Shown piece by piece: positions 43,800 to 56,697 of a stretch of DNA of 64,000 nucleotides. The stretch spans positions 7,593,205-7,657,204 of the forward strand of contig NC_045138.2 in NCBI RefSeq assembly GCF_008831285.2. Reading direction: 5' to 3'. The position numbers and the translations under genes are program-made. Source of the stretch: Nymphaea colorata (taxonomy: Eukaryota; Streptophyta; Magnoliopsida; Nymphaeales; Nymphaeaceae). The first letter of the stretch is position 1. Each line of letters begins with the position of its first letter. The notes beneath the pieces were generated by a model. That model ran no database searches. It saw nothing but the letters and a program-made list of their open reading frames with translations, and had not been told where the DNA came from.

Positions 43800-46700
43800 A
43801 TTGTTTTTTCTCAAAAGAAATAAACAAACAAGAAATTTATGATTAGACGATCCCCACCATTTGACCAAGACACTTTGATCCTCTTATCAAAATGTCTGAT
43901 CCCTACATAGTTATAAACTTGAACAAGACTGGTGGGGACCTCTAGACCCGGCTTGACAAATTCACGCCCGAGTGTAGACCCCAACTCCAGGATCACTCGT
44001 GGGAGCCAAGACTAACTAAAAACAAATTATATTTACAAAGACTTATCCCTGCTGGACAGCAACCCCGGCTTAATAGTTCCCTAGGTCAAAGATACAAGTG
44101 TATTTACCCGGAACGAAGGCTTCAAACCTATTACAATGCTAAGGGGATCAAGGCTGGTACAAACGTGAGCACTCTCACAACTCACTCATCATTCATTCCA
44201 AACCATTCATACAATCCTTAAGAATGGCCAAACCATGCCCTTTCCCTTTGGTGGTCTAGCTACTCGCAACCGTGTCCTTGGCAAGGTGCCTTGGAGGGAC
44301 TACCGACAGTAGCAAATGGCTAGAGCCTGGCTTAGAAAGGAAAGTGCACCCAATTACCCACGTTCTATAGGGTGGTTAGAAGTTACCTTGCCGATGAGAG
44401 ATCGGCTTAAACAGCAATAGGATTCGAGAGAAATCCAGTGGTGAAGCCACTCTCAGATATCGCAGCATGATGGTGAGGAGGCAGGGGCTCGGCCCACCTG
44501 GCCGAGGTTGCCTAGGCGCCTGTGTGGTTGATCGGCTGCTGTAGGCTATGAGTGCAGCAATAAGGCCGTGTGAAGTTGTCGCCTGCTGAACTGATAGCTC
44601 TGATCTGAACACAAACAACCTTGGAGATGAACCTAACTAATGGACTCCAAGGGGTAAGGCCATGCTCCGAACAAGGAGCTGAGCTCGATATGAGTTAGAT
44701 GGGTCCGGTCTAGGTAGATCTGGATAAGGTATGACTCAATGGCGATAGGGATTGGATGGTACGGCTAGAGGGAGTGGGTTAGAGTAAATGCTAGTGAGTT
44801 AAACATAAGAGCGGTTAGGCTTAGGGAATGTTAAGGGATGGCTCGTGTGATGTGAGGGAGTAAAGGCTAGAGGTTAATGATGAGGGGAATGGTAATTAGG
44901 AATGATATGGCAAAGTCTTAGAGTTATGACTCGGGTGAGAAGGGTGATTAAGGTATGAACGGTTGTGCCAAGGTGGGCAAGTGAAGGGTCATGCGAGAGG
45001 CAATGGGGAGTAAATGGACTTAAGGCTTGGATAATGATGGAGTGAGGTGTTAACGATGGAGTGGTGCTAGGTGGCGAGCTATGAGGATGAAGACCCTTGA
45101 GTTTGTATGGGTTTAGGAACGAGAGGAGAGTCCAACGGGTGGAGGTAAGGGACACTTGGCATAAGTTAGAGATACTTACCTTCATTCTTCATGATTATGG
45201 AGGTGGTGCGTGGAGTGATGTGAGGGAAGGGATTTAATCCTTTTGGAGGTTGTGATATGCGAGTGGCCTTGGGGCCTTTGATGGTGACACGTGGTTCAAT
45301 GGATGGCTGGGATTGATGGTGCTTGAGAGTTTTGTAACTCTCGTTTTAATGAGAGGGTGCCGAAGAGGTAAGAAAGGTGACGAGCGAAGGTGTAACGCTC
45401 AGCAGCTCGCCCTCTCGTCTTTACTCGATGGAAGATCAAAAGATTGAATTTCCCCTTGTAATAAAACCAAACTTTGATTATGTAATTAATATACCAAAGG
45501 CAATTGAGGGATACCTGCAAATGATGAGCATCGATCGGGTTTCACCGAAAATGAGGCAGCGTTGAAGAATTCCGGCGGCAGCAAGTGATTTCCGTCCCAA
45601 GGCTGGATCTCACTCGATTCTTGTCCGAATTTGATTAAACTTAGATTGATGATAGCCAGGATCTGGGCGATCCTAACTGAACAAACGAGAGAGTGAAAAC
45701 TGCCTGGATTTTGCTCAGAATTGATCTGAAACTTCCGCCCAATTTGCTGTCTCGATTCTGCCTAGCCGAGTGTGGGCTTTTTTGCACGGATTGGAAGTTG
45801 GCTAGCAGAGATGAATCTCCTTTACTTGACACCAATCTGAGAATTGAAATTGAGGTGATTGGTGTTATCGTGGACAAGTTCTCAAGCTGATTCACAGATG
45901 TGTTCAATGCAATTTGACCGGCCTTCTGCCGGTGAATTCCGATGAACGCCTCAAGCTTGTCACCGTGAGAGATAGTCCAAGAACTGTGGCTTCTATCTTC
46001 CTTTCCAGCAACCTTTTCTCTGATTTTGGCCGAGGTAAAGAAGCTTACTAGGGTCGATTTCTGGAGGCCTCAAGTTCTGCTCGGGAAGGAAGGGACCGGG
46101 AGATGCTTTCGGTACCAACCTGATTTCCAAACAGCCGGATGTCTCTACTTGAGTACTAGTCGGTAAGAACCACGGACCGATCTTCTCCAAGTCTTCCCTT
46201 GATCTTCTTCCAGCTTCTAATCTCTTCTAGGATTGAAGAGAATGCACCATGAAGAAGGTAAGCAGTCTGCTAGGGGATTGAGCATAGGATGAATACAACA
46301 ATGGAGGCCGGCAGCTTCCTTGCACAAATTCAGCCTTTGATTCAGCAGCCAGAGCCATGGGCTGTTGTTTTGGAAATCCTGGTCACCACCATGAAGGGGC
46401 GAGAGGAAGAAAGAAACTCCCACACAGGGAAGAGAGACAACGAACCAAACTTTCTTCTTCTATTCAACTTTGCATAATGAAAAAAGACTTACAAAAGAGT
46501 TTAAGTACTTGAAATAAAAACTGGTTCTAACACATGAACCGAGACACTTGCTGAAATGAAAATGACTCAAATTAAGCAAATGCATAAAGGAAAATGAACC
46601 GAGACGGGACGTCTTGAAAGCTAGAACCCCTCGAACCTTGTGAGCTCGAGGTGGCGACTTGTCTGGGTGCTGCCCAGACTCAGTAAGTATCGAGTTAGCC

Positions 46701-47340
46701 TTACCCATGAGGGCTTAGCCATATAATTTGTCTAAGTTAGGAGTTAGACTAGCACGTTGGACCCGGTTGTAGGACTAGACTCTCGATTCGAACTTGTTTC
46801 AGCCGGGTCTAGGTCTTGATATGCCTTGAAGTTCTCGGCCCTCTGTCCATGTTCAGCTGTTGATGCTCTGCCCGTACTTGGTCGCTTGGTGCTCCGCCCA
46901 CTGCACCTACACCAAGTATTTTGTTAACCTCCCTAAGCTCTAATTCCTCTGTCACTACAACCGGTCTCCTGAAGCCTCGGGAGATATTCTCTTTATGCTT
47001 CTGGCTGCTCACACCTAACATCATCATCTTGGTGTGAGCTATACATGCTCGACCCTTCTTAGCCGAGTATGCTTTGGCCTTGCTGACCACGTCGGCGCTT
47101 CTCTCCTTCGGTTTACGCCCTTCATTGGCTGCGCGTTGGCCCACTGTATCCTTTGCCTTTAGCCTCTCTTGCTTGGCAGTCAAGTTGTACCCTGCCTCGC
47201 TGCGGCTTAGGCCCTTGTTACGAGCTGTTGGCCTAGCCTCGACCACTCTCTCGGCCATCGTCGGCTGGGATAGATTTAGGCTCGCATCAAAGACACTAAA
47301 GAAATCTGATTTGAGGCTACAATCATTGACAAACAAAACA
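43800..47340. other. Unidentified, probably LTR-retrotransposon non-coding sequence
   Basis: About 3.5 kb without coding resemblance. It has a more GC-balanced composition than its neighbours and blocks such as GGGTCCGGTCTAGG and GACCCGGTTGTAGG that resemble each other. No inverted ends, target duplications or paired LTRs could be found by eye. By size and texture it may be a large LTR like that at 53954-56692. The minus-strand frame 46809-47336 is listed separately. Confidence 0.35.
46809..47336 (-). CDS. Unrecognised 175-codon open frame
   Basis: A basic, lysine/arginine-rich frame starting MFVNDCSLKSDFFSVFDASL, with a second methionine at MAERVVEARPTARNKGLSRS. It has no signal peptide, no recognisable domain and no zinc knuckle. 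It lies in a stretch that otherwise looks like retrotransposon leader sequence, so a chance or relic frame is more likely than a host gene. I propose no function. Confidence 0.15.
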   Translation of the reverse strand: MFVNDCSLKSDFFSVFDASLNLSQPTMAERVVEARPTARNKGLSRSEAGYNLTAKQERLKAKDTVGQRAANEGRKPKERSADVVSKAKAYSAKKGRACIAHTKMMMLGVSSQKHKENISRGFRRPVVVTEELELREVNKILGVGAVGGAPSDQVRAEHQQLNMDRGPRTSRHIKT

Positions 47341-47982
47341 TGATATTTTTAAATCCAAAATGAAAAAAATGATAAGGTGATCCCCACAAGCCCGAGTGAA
47401 TTTTTTTCAAATAATTAAATTGGTACTAGTCCATTCATGATCAATAAAAGAAGACAACAACATTTGCCAAATTGACAGCTATTTAAACACCATTATGAAT
47501 TGATACAAAGGTTAGGGTTTTCAGACCCTAATCCTATAGATTTGGGACTACTAAGATTGGTCTATTGATGCTATCTCTACTTAGGCAAATAATGAAAAAA
47601 AAAACAAAGGAAAAGACATTGATTTATCACTCTTTCAACCAACCTTAAAATGAGGTCCACGTCCTTCTATGTAGAGGAAGGGGTGAAGCATGAACCTAGA
47701 TCCATGTAAATAAGATTTTGAATCTTTGTAAATATAGTTACATGAGTTTGGACCTCAATACATGGATCCTTTACACACTGAACAAGATTTAATGTCCATA
47801 TTAAAAACAAACTATAATTGAACACTTTAAACAACATTTGATTACAAAACAATTTCCTAAGCACCTAAGTCAGACATATTTGGCATCTGAGTATACTCTT
47901 GTGTCAATCTCCTTGGAGAGAAGTCACCTTTGAGAAATTTAAAAAATTTATAGTAGGCAATTAAATCAAAATGGAGAAAAAT
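47341..47982. other. AT-rich spacer, no gene seen
   Basis: No coding resemblance and no recognisable element. Confidence 0.6.
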
Positions 47983-50320
47983 AGTCATGTAGAAGAATTA
48001 GTCACTCAAACTTATTGACTGACCGGAAAATATATAATATAATGCATTATAAATGAGATGTGGGATTTGAATCATCACCATCATAATGGATAGCATTTTC
48101 CTCATCAAAGCTCTCCTTAGATGACCCTTTCTATAGTCATATTGACTTAGTTCATGATTGGGGTTCTTTGAAAGCATCTGCTAGGTGTGCCTACTTAGGG
48201 CTGCACAATGAGTCGAGCCAGCTCGAGCTCGTTTTGAACTCAACTCATTTACAAATAAGTTGAGTGTGAACTCAAATATATGCTTGAAATGTTAAACAAG
48301 TTGACTTCGAGTTATAAGAACTCGACTCATTTAAAATTGACTATTATTGACTATATGATGAATACTATAATATAATGAGAAAATAGTTAAATTATAGCAA
48401 CTAAATGAGTTAAATGAGTTAGAAAAGACAGCCTTAACAAAAATGAGTTAAACGAGTTGAGATTGAGCACGATGCTATGTTGTTGAGTCAAGCTTAAGCC
48501 TGTTCAATGTTGAGTCAAGCTTAAGCCTGTTCTATGGAGCTTGACTTGTGTTCAAGCCAGCTTGAGTTTTTTGAGTTGAGTTGAGCTTAAGCTTGCCGAG
48601 CTTGAACTCGAGCTCGAGCTCGAGCTTGACTCAGAATGGAGAAGACAAGTAGTCATGTAGAAGAATTAGATCACTCAAACTTACTACGTAACCCAAAAAT
48701 GTATAATATAATGCATTTTATAGGAGATGTCGGATTCAAATGATCACCATCATAATGGACGATGTTTTCCTCATTAGAGCTTCACTCAGTTGTCTTTTTA
48801 CATAGTTAGCTTGACTTTGTTCTTGACTTGGGGTTCATTGAAGACATCTGCTAGGTGTGCCTACTTGGGGCTGCACATGTGACTTGAGCCAGCTTGAGCT
48901 CAACTTGAACTCAACTCATTTATAAGCAAGTCGACCTTAAATTCAAGCTTATGCTAAAAATGTTAAGCGAGTTGAGTTCAAGAACTTGACTTGTTTAAAC
49001 TTGACTATGCTTAATTACATAATGAATACTGAAATATAATATGAGAATAGTTTCACGTGTAGCAGCTAAATAAGTTGAATGAGTTAAACAAGTTAAAAAA
49101 ACGGACACAAACTTAACGAAAAAAGTTAAATGAGTCAAGCTCAAGCTCGACACTGTATTGTTGAGTCAAGGTCAAGGATGTTCTATGTAGCTCTACTCAA
49201 GTTCAAACTGAGCTCAAGCTCAACTTCCAGCTCAAGCTCAACTCAAGAGAAGATAAGTAGTCATGTAGAAGAACTAGGTCACTCAAATCTAGTGACTAAC
49301 CTGAAAATATAAAAGTTAGTGCATTCAGAGAAGATGTGGGTTTCACATCATCACCATTATAATAGATAACATTTTCCTCAACAAAGCTCTCCTCACTTGA
49401 TTCTTTCCATAGTCGGTTTCACTTTATTCTTGACTTGGGCTCTTTGAAAGCATCAACGAGGTGTGTCTACTTAGGGATGCACAATGGGACGAGCCTTCTT
49501 GATCTCCACTCATTTATAAATGAATCATGCTCGAGTTCAAATATATACTCGAAATGTTAAACAAGTAAAGTTCGAGTTATAAGAACTCGACTACTTTAAA
49601 CTTGTCTCAGCTCAACTACATAATGAATGCTTAAATATAATGTAATAATAGTTAAACAAGTACCAACTAAACGAGTTCAATGAGTTAAACAGGTTAAGAA
49701 AAAGACATGATTAATAGGAACAATTTAAATGTGTTGAGCTTGACCTCAATGCTGCATTGTTGAGCATTGTCTGGCTCAAGCTCGAGCTCAAGTTTTTTGA
49801 GTCAAGTCGAGCTCGAACTGCCCCAGCTGGAACTTGACTCAAGATGGAGAAGGTAAGTGGTCATGTAGAAGAAATAGGTCACTCAAAACTTATTTACTGA
49901 TCCAAAAATATATAATATAATGCACTTTAGAGGAACAGTGAGAGTCAAATCATCACCATTATAGTGGATGACATTTTTCTCTTCAAAGCTCTCCATAGTT
50001 CACTCTTACCATAGTCGGCTTGACTTTGTTGTTGACTTGGAGTTCTTTGAAAGCATCTACTAGGTGGGCCTACTTAGTATGTATAGGACAATTAACAGCT
50101 AAACTAATGACCATTTTCTCAACATTCAAAGCAAGGAATAGATTGATCCACTTGATAGGTTTTAATCTAGTATTATAGGCCTGACTTAATCGTTCACTTT
50201 TGGCAGGAAAAGTTGGGACATATTGGGGTAGACAAGGCTTTGTGGTCCTATCTCTCCTAGTTTGGGACATATTAGAGTAGACAAGGCTTTGTGGTCCGGT
50301 CTCCCCTAGTTGGAGGAGTA
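47983..50320. repeat. Tandem array of about 600-bp units (array 1)
   Basis: Four units are marked by TCATGTAGAAGAA at about 47984, 48652, 49261 and 49861 (spacings about 668, 609 and 600). Each includes AATCATCACCAT, TCCTCA..AAAGCTCTCC, a TACTT(A/G)GGGCTGCACA phrase followed by a GAGC(C/T)-rich block, and an end rich in GAGCTCGAGCT words. The sequence type resembles hAT-like MITEs whose ends read GGGCTGCA...GAGCCGAGCTCGAG, here tandemly multiplied. The last unit is partial and runs into a unique tail with a small internal duplication (50214-50315). No gene. Confidence 0.9.
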
Positions 50321-53300
50321 GACCTAGAATATTTAGACATCTTTCCCCTATGTACTTAGCATTCGTATTTTCTTTTCAAGGTTTCTTCTGTATTCATTGC
50401 ATAACTATTAGCTTGATCTGAAGTGTCTTATATAGTCGAGTTAAACTCACTAAAAATAGCAAGATGTGAACCCGAAATATGCCTTGTATCTTCTTCTCAC
50501 TCTCTCTCTACAACCTGCACTTTCAATAATAATGAACAGCATTCTTTGGCATATTCAATGAAAGACCTCAATTTGCTGAAGATGGACATACTCTATAAAA
50601 TTCTCAATCTACAAGCGTTCATTGTATTATTTTGTTGAATATGTCTACCAACCTGGAGATAATGGCCCAACAGAGCATGCACTGATCCCCAAACCCTTGC
50701 TTTGAGCCAATTGGAGAAAAGTATACTAAGAATGGGTGCAACCAAAGCAATAAAATCAATGCTTTTTATCCCCTTTAATTATGACAAAGTCCACTCTTTG
50801 TCCTCTATAACACAATGCAAAACAAAAGATTTACAACCATATGATAAATCTTGGGTTAGCTAATTGAATGAAAGTAATCTTTCTTTAAGTGTGGAACACA
50901 TAGACCCTTGGAAAGGGGTACATGTGAACCATTAGAAATAAGAGAACTGCAACTAATACGAGACACATAGACAGGCCCCCATTGTATATCATAACCTCAT
51001 TGCTCACATTATCATCTTGGAAACATTTATGATGAGTATTAATAATGGCCATAAATCTATTTCACACAGTGTTGCTGGTTTCCTTCATTTATATAAAAGT
51101 AATTAGAGAAGAATAGAGTCCCCATGTGGCAATCTGGTATGTAACATTGAGTTTGATCTGTCCCTACTTTTTAGTTTCGATCTATCTATCAAAGATATGA
51201 CATCAATGCTTATGAAAATGTTCATGCTTCAAGGTGAGGGCGTTAAAAAAACATGCATATTTATGCAGCAAAAATGGTAGCAAATAACAATTCATCAATG
51301 GCTTCAAATGGTAGCACCATATTTAGATAGGTCTGTTCACAATCACACAATCCTTTCATATCAAGTTCTTAGAACTTTGCTAAGGCCAAAAAAGGATGCA
51401 AAAATTTGTTCTTCAATTTGTCTACAAAACATTGGAACTACCTTTGTTACAATTCAAGCTCTTCATTTCAGGATGATATTCTAGTTTTCTGCATGAACAA
51501 ACACAAATTAATGACAAGTATCCCCACAACATCCTTACAACATTCTATGTCCAACTACTACATATGTGTTTAGATTTTAGGAAAATAAGGCACTGAACAA
51601 ACCCAAGATTAGTAGACCTGCCTTAAATAGCTCATTGTTCACTTAGTTTGTTTTTAAGAGCTCATGTAATGCAACACCAAAGAAAAGAAGTCCAACAAAC
51701 CTATGTTCATACCAGAAAACTCAAACTATTGTTAATGTGATGGGAGGGGCCCAAACCGGGGTAACAATTTTATTTATTTGATTCTCAAAGAGAATAGGAC
51801 ATAGAAATTACTTGAAGCACTGATTCTAACTCCTGAAGAAGAAAGGCATTTGACGACATTACTGCACTTCATGAACAAGTTTGTCATAGACTTGACACAC
51901 AATCCAATTTGCCACTTTCTTGAAGTTTTTGTTTTTATTAGTGCTTGACCATTTATTGCCTTTGCCTTAATAATTAGACCTTTTTTTTCTTGCTTGACCA
52001 TTTCTTGCCTCTGCCACTTGCTTGTATTACTTGTGCTGACATGAATCTTTCTGGTTTTACACAATATTTGATGTAGGTAAGGGGACAATCATCAGTTTTC
52101 TCATTTTCATGCTCAAAACGGGACTCTAGGATCAAGAGTAACCCATAAATTTCATTAAGATAAACCAGCCTAACAATAGTGATAATAGCAGTTCTATAAG
52201 GAATATAATCATTTGGGAGAATATGTATGATATGCATCGTAAGATAATCAACATCTATTGTTTCTCAGCAATCACAACTTTGTGGAATAAAAGTTTGTCA
52301 TGCTTAAAGTAATCATTCATATTTTGATCCCCCTTTTTCAAATCCTGCTACTGTTTTTATCGATCAGGTCTGAGCAGCATTAGCCTCTTCCGATGCCTTC
52401 CATATATCGAATGATGATCACAACAATAATTTGACAAGCTCAATCAAAAAATAAATTATGTTAGTACAAGTTAAGAAGATGAGATTCTTAGAATTGTCAC
52501 ATGTGAGTTTAATAAAAAAAATACTATAGACTAGACTTCGAATTAGGTCCTAGAGAAAAGGTTGGAAGAATAACAGCTAATTCAACTAAAGGTGTTTGAG
52601 TTCGTAGGTTGGCCATGACTGAAGCAGAAGAGAATCAAATCAATCACCACAATAGATTAGGAAGATCAGCAATACGTATTAATAAATGGATGAATACTAG
52701 TGGGTAATTTTAAAACAATAAGCAAAACAAACAACAACTGAGCAAGAGAATCTCTCATACCATATATGGTACAACTAGGGTGGCACTTCGAAACTAGGTT
52801 TTTAGTGTATTTGGATGCCATCAAAACTGCGTTTGAAGAAAACTCAGTATTGAGAAAACCTGGTTTTGTAAAAGAAAGTAAAAAACTTAGTCCCCTTTAG
52901 GTTATTCAAAAACCAGGTTTTGGATGTGTCATCCCAAAAAAAAAAAAAAAAAACAAAGTTTCAAAAACACTAAAAACCTTGGTTTTCATAAAACCTAGTT
53001 TACAAAACTAGGTTAGAGGTGGGTGTCATCCACATGCCCCCTAAGTGAAAAATCAAGGCATTGAAACATCTTTGTCTCTCTCTCTCTCTCTCTCTCATTG
53101 CATCAGAGAGTTGCATGGTTCTCTCTCTCTCTCTCTCTCCCCCTTTGTAAAGCCCAAGGAAATAGTGCATGCCTAGAGGAATAATTGAATGGCCTATTGT
53201 TTGCAAGCCTTCCAACCTAACCACCTGACCAGCTACACTTTCCCACTCAAGATAGGTGAGAGGAGAAAAAACGAAATAAATAGAGTAGAAGGGGAGAGAA

Positions 53301-53415
53301 TGGGGACAACAACTTCAGACCGATCCCAAGTTAGGATCAAATGAATCCAGCCACATATGTATATATATTTGCACAATTTTTCCTTAGTTGCACTACACAT
53401 AAAAAATATATGTAA
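50321..53415. other. Spacer, no gene seen
   Basis: No convincing coding region; the open frames are short and unlike any family. CT microsatellites lie at 53079-53097 and 53122-53139. A motif AAACCTAGTTT/AAACCAGGTTTT recurs in direct and inverted form at about 52793-53015, suggesting a small decayed inverted-repeat element. Confidence 0.55.
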
Positions 53416-55544
53416 CTTGCACTACAAAAAAATAAACTTTATTGATGGCAGAAAGTGTCAGTATAGGATAACAAGCCGTCAGTATAAGTATCACTGATGG
53501 ATGTAGCGATCCGTCAATGTACAGACTGTCACTGAAACTTTGACTGACGGGAAATACCGACATCAATATAACTGAGATGAAGATATCATATAATAAACAA
53601 ACTAATTTAAATTAATAATAACAATAGCATTCAAGATCATCACAATATAGTAGAAGTAGCAAACGACAACATACTTAAATGTCATAGACTACTACATGTA
53701 TTTTGGGATTGAAGACTACATGTAGTGTAAATCCATACAAATGATAATCCATACAAATGATTTAGGCTGCTGTAAAGTACTTCACACACACACACACACA
53801 TCCAAACTATGAGAAGTTCGAAGAGGTGCATTGATAAGTTGCTTTCTACAAAAATTTGGTGTCAAGGGGAAAGGAGAAATTGTTTCTTTATCTTATGCGA
53901 CTTTGTTGGCAGCCAAGGATCCCAAGTTTTTTCTTTTTTGGTGTTAATGAAGCTGTTCGCATCCCCAAAATTTTTTGGTTTTGGAGTGCTCTAGAAAAAT
54001 GAGTTTTGTTTTGAAAATAAGAAAGAAATGGACTCGCCCGTCGGTACGAGGATCGATCCTTCCCGGCTCCTTTACCAAGGGTAATCAATCCAAGGACTAT
54101 GTTTATCACTGATGCATTTCCTTTTGGCTTAAACTTCCTTTCTATATGCGGTGTAGAAGAACGTTGGAAGTTCGATGTTCAAACTTTTGAAAATGTTTCT
54201 TGAAGAATTGTTTGAGAATGTGAAACATTTTGAGGAAAACTAGAGTTGAGAAATCTTTATAAACATCATTTGGGAAGCTTGGGAAATCATTTTGAAGTCA
54301 TTTTAGTGTTTTCTTAAGACTTTAAGTAGGTTTGAGATTTTTCTCTAATTCGGTTATCACCAAGTTAGAGCTCCATCTCATCTTGCTTAAGTTCTTTTAG
54401 AGATGTGTTTGTGATCATATGTGACATTAAGTGAGTGAAAATGAATGGATGCATTGATCATATATGATTGTAAGGGAAAATCATTCATTCCTACCATAAC
54501 ATTCATCTAAATGCATTCATACCACATCGTACATCTAAGATTTTTGTTTTTGTAAATATCATATATATGAAGGAAATGTTTTTGAAAATGGATTGGGGTT
54601 GTAAACCATCTTGCATGAATCCAATATTGGGTCATTACTTGGTTTGTGGTCTTGATGAAGTCGGCAAATGAAAAATTAAAATCTTAAATGGTAAGATATT
54701 GAAAGAATGGAAAATATGAAGGACTACATCCCAAGAGGGATATAGAGAAAGAAAAAGATCTTGAAAATCATAAAATCACATGTTTTGAAAAAGAAAGATA
54801 TGTATTTGTATACATATATGAAAGCTTATGAAAATGATGTTTATATCAAGTAGAGAAGAAAAGATCATTTTAGAAAGAGAAATAGAGATTTTAAAATGGA
54901 ATACACGTACATATATATATTTATATATATGTATACGAGAGTTTGTAAAAGTATGTTAAAACATAGAAAGAGAAACAACAAAGAAAGATATTCATGTGTA
55001 TGCATACATATATAACATGTATATACGCATACGTTTTCATGAATATGAAAATCAAGGAATGAATTGAAAATAGCCGACTTCAAATTTTGATATAGGCTGG
55101 AAGGGAGCTTGAACTCATGCAAGAGCCTAAGCTAAGTCTCCAAGGCCATATTAGAAGGTTTCTTTCAAAAATGTTTTTGAAAATATGACTTATATAAACA
55201 TAAAATATTGTTATTCTATTGGTTGCAAGGAAATATATTTCTTCCACCGTTGGGTATGAAAGAAGCTCAAACCACAGGATAGGGTGCTCATTAGGGTTTC
55301 TAATTGGATGATTAAAAAGAAACTAATGCGAAACGATATGAAAATGCACTTTAACATGTACAAATTCATGAAGGTTCTTCCCGAGTTGGATAAACCCCAA
55401 CCTCAAAAATTAATATGAAAATAAAGAGCCCTAAGCCATACTCTCATTCTCACCGTTCAATGGTATGTAAATAGAAAGATAATATCATGAATGAATAATA
55501 TCAAAACAATATTTAAGAAAAGAAAGAGAGCATGTTTCAACTAT

Positions 55545-56045
55545 GGAATGGAATCTCATCTAGTCATGTTTTTGGTGCACTCGAGCATAGCCTCTTGACT
55601 CTAGAGAGTGAGAGCTATCTCCTATGGCCATGGGAAAGTGAGGAAGAGAGAAAACGAGAGAAGCAAAATATGAATGGAAAATCAAGCAACTACGCATGAA
55701 TAATATATAAACAATATTCAATGAAAGAAATAGAACATGATTCAACAATGAAATGAAATATTATCTCATCTTCTCATGTTCCCGGTGTACTTGAGCATAA
55801 CCTCTTGGCTCTCAAATAGAGTTGAGAGTTATCTCTTATGGCCATGGGGAAATGAAAAGGAAAAAAAAATAAAGAAAGCAAAAGAACAACAAGAATGTAT
55901 TCAAGAAATGAGATAACATAACTTAAGCATGGAAATGAAAGATCATCTCATCTTCTCATGCTCCCGGTGTACTTGAGCATAGCCTCTTGGCTCTAAAATA
56001 GAGTTGAGAACTATCTCTTTTGGCCATTGGGAGAGGAAGAAGAGA
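55545..56045. repeat. Three-unit tandem repeat inside the solo LTR
   Basis: Units share a CGGTGTACTTGAGCATA-type phrase at about 55571, 55782 and 55966, followed by GCCTCTTG and CTATCTC and a GGCCATGGG block, with spacings of about 210 and 184 bp. Confidence 0.88.
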
Positions 56046-56362
56046 GGAAAGAAAATATGAGAGAAATGAGAGGGATAAAGATTACATACATCTAAATGAG
56101 AAAATGATTTTGGGAAAATGAACAATCATGCTTGAAATAAACTTGAACTCACCTTGAATGAAGCTCCAAGATGATGAAGATGAGTCCTCAAGGGATCTTT
56201 GGTGCTCCCTTGGAGAGTTGTAGCTAGCTCCAAGTTGAAGAAAAATGGAAAGAGGAAAAGGAAGAGAGAGAGAGCTCAAGAGAAACCCTAAGTCTTCAAG
56301 TGAGAATACTCTAGGGTTTCTCCCAAGGGCCACTCTTGCCCAAGAGAGGAGGAAGTGGAGAG

Positions 56363-56370
56363 TATTTATA
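56363..56370 (-). promoter_or_regulatory. TATA box of the solo LTR
   Basis: TATAAATA on the minus strand within CTATAAATACTC, at a position fitting the LTR promoter. Confidence 0.6.
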
Positions 56371-56412
56371 GAAGATTTTGGAGCCAAAACCCTAAGTTTA
56401 AATTTTTTTTGT

Positions 56413-56547
56413 AAAAAACTAAAATCACCCTCTAAAAGGAGGTTTTTTTGTCAAAAGAAAGGGCAAATAGGTCTTGTTTACGAAAAAAGACAAAAATCAC
56501 CCTCTAAAAGGATGCCTTTTTGTCAAAAGGAAGGGCAAATAGGTCTC
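56413..56547. repeat. Tandem duplication in the solo LTR
   Basis: Two units of about 78 bp share AAAATCACCCTCTAAAAGGA and AAGGGCAAATAGGTCT. Confidence 0.85.
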
Positions 56548-56697
56548 AAATGCTTGATTTAGATTTGAAGTTCGGGTTTTTGATCTAATTTGGATTTGGA
56601 CTGTGGCTTTGGACCAATTTAGATCTAAAAATTGGGTTTTGTGTTTTTAATAAAATAGTGTATTCTTTTTGAAAAAATTTGGGGTGATTACAGAAGC

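Larger units (their letters stand above)
53954..56692 (-). mobile_element. Solo LTR (2739 bp) nested in the CACTA element
   Basis: Flanked by the perfect 5-bp duplication GAAGC (53949-53953 and 56693-56697), with ends TGTTCGCATC and GGTGATTACA on the plus strand (TG...CA). Read on the minus strand it starts TGTAATCACCCC, and a good TATA box lies about 320 bp inside (56363-56370), which sets the orientation. No internal domain is present, so it is the product of LTR-LTR recombination or a very short element. The parent family (possibly a Gypsy with a long LTR) is unknown. Confidence 0.82.

Noticed and set aside
43841-47385. Similar words around GATCCCCAC near 43850 and 47383 that could be the starts of two LTRs
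   Set aside because: The similarity does not extend beyond about 20 bp and no matching ends or target duplication were found.
47983-50320. Regular spacing of similar sequences that might suggest a CRISPR-like or structured array
   Set aside because: Units are about 600 bp, diverged along their whole length and without short constant repeats and unique spacers; this is a plant tandem repeat.
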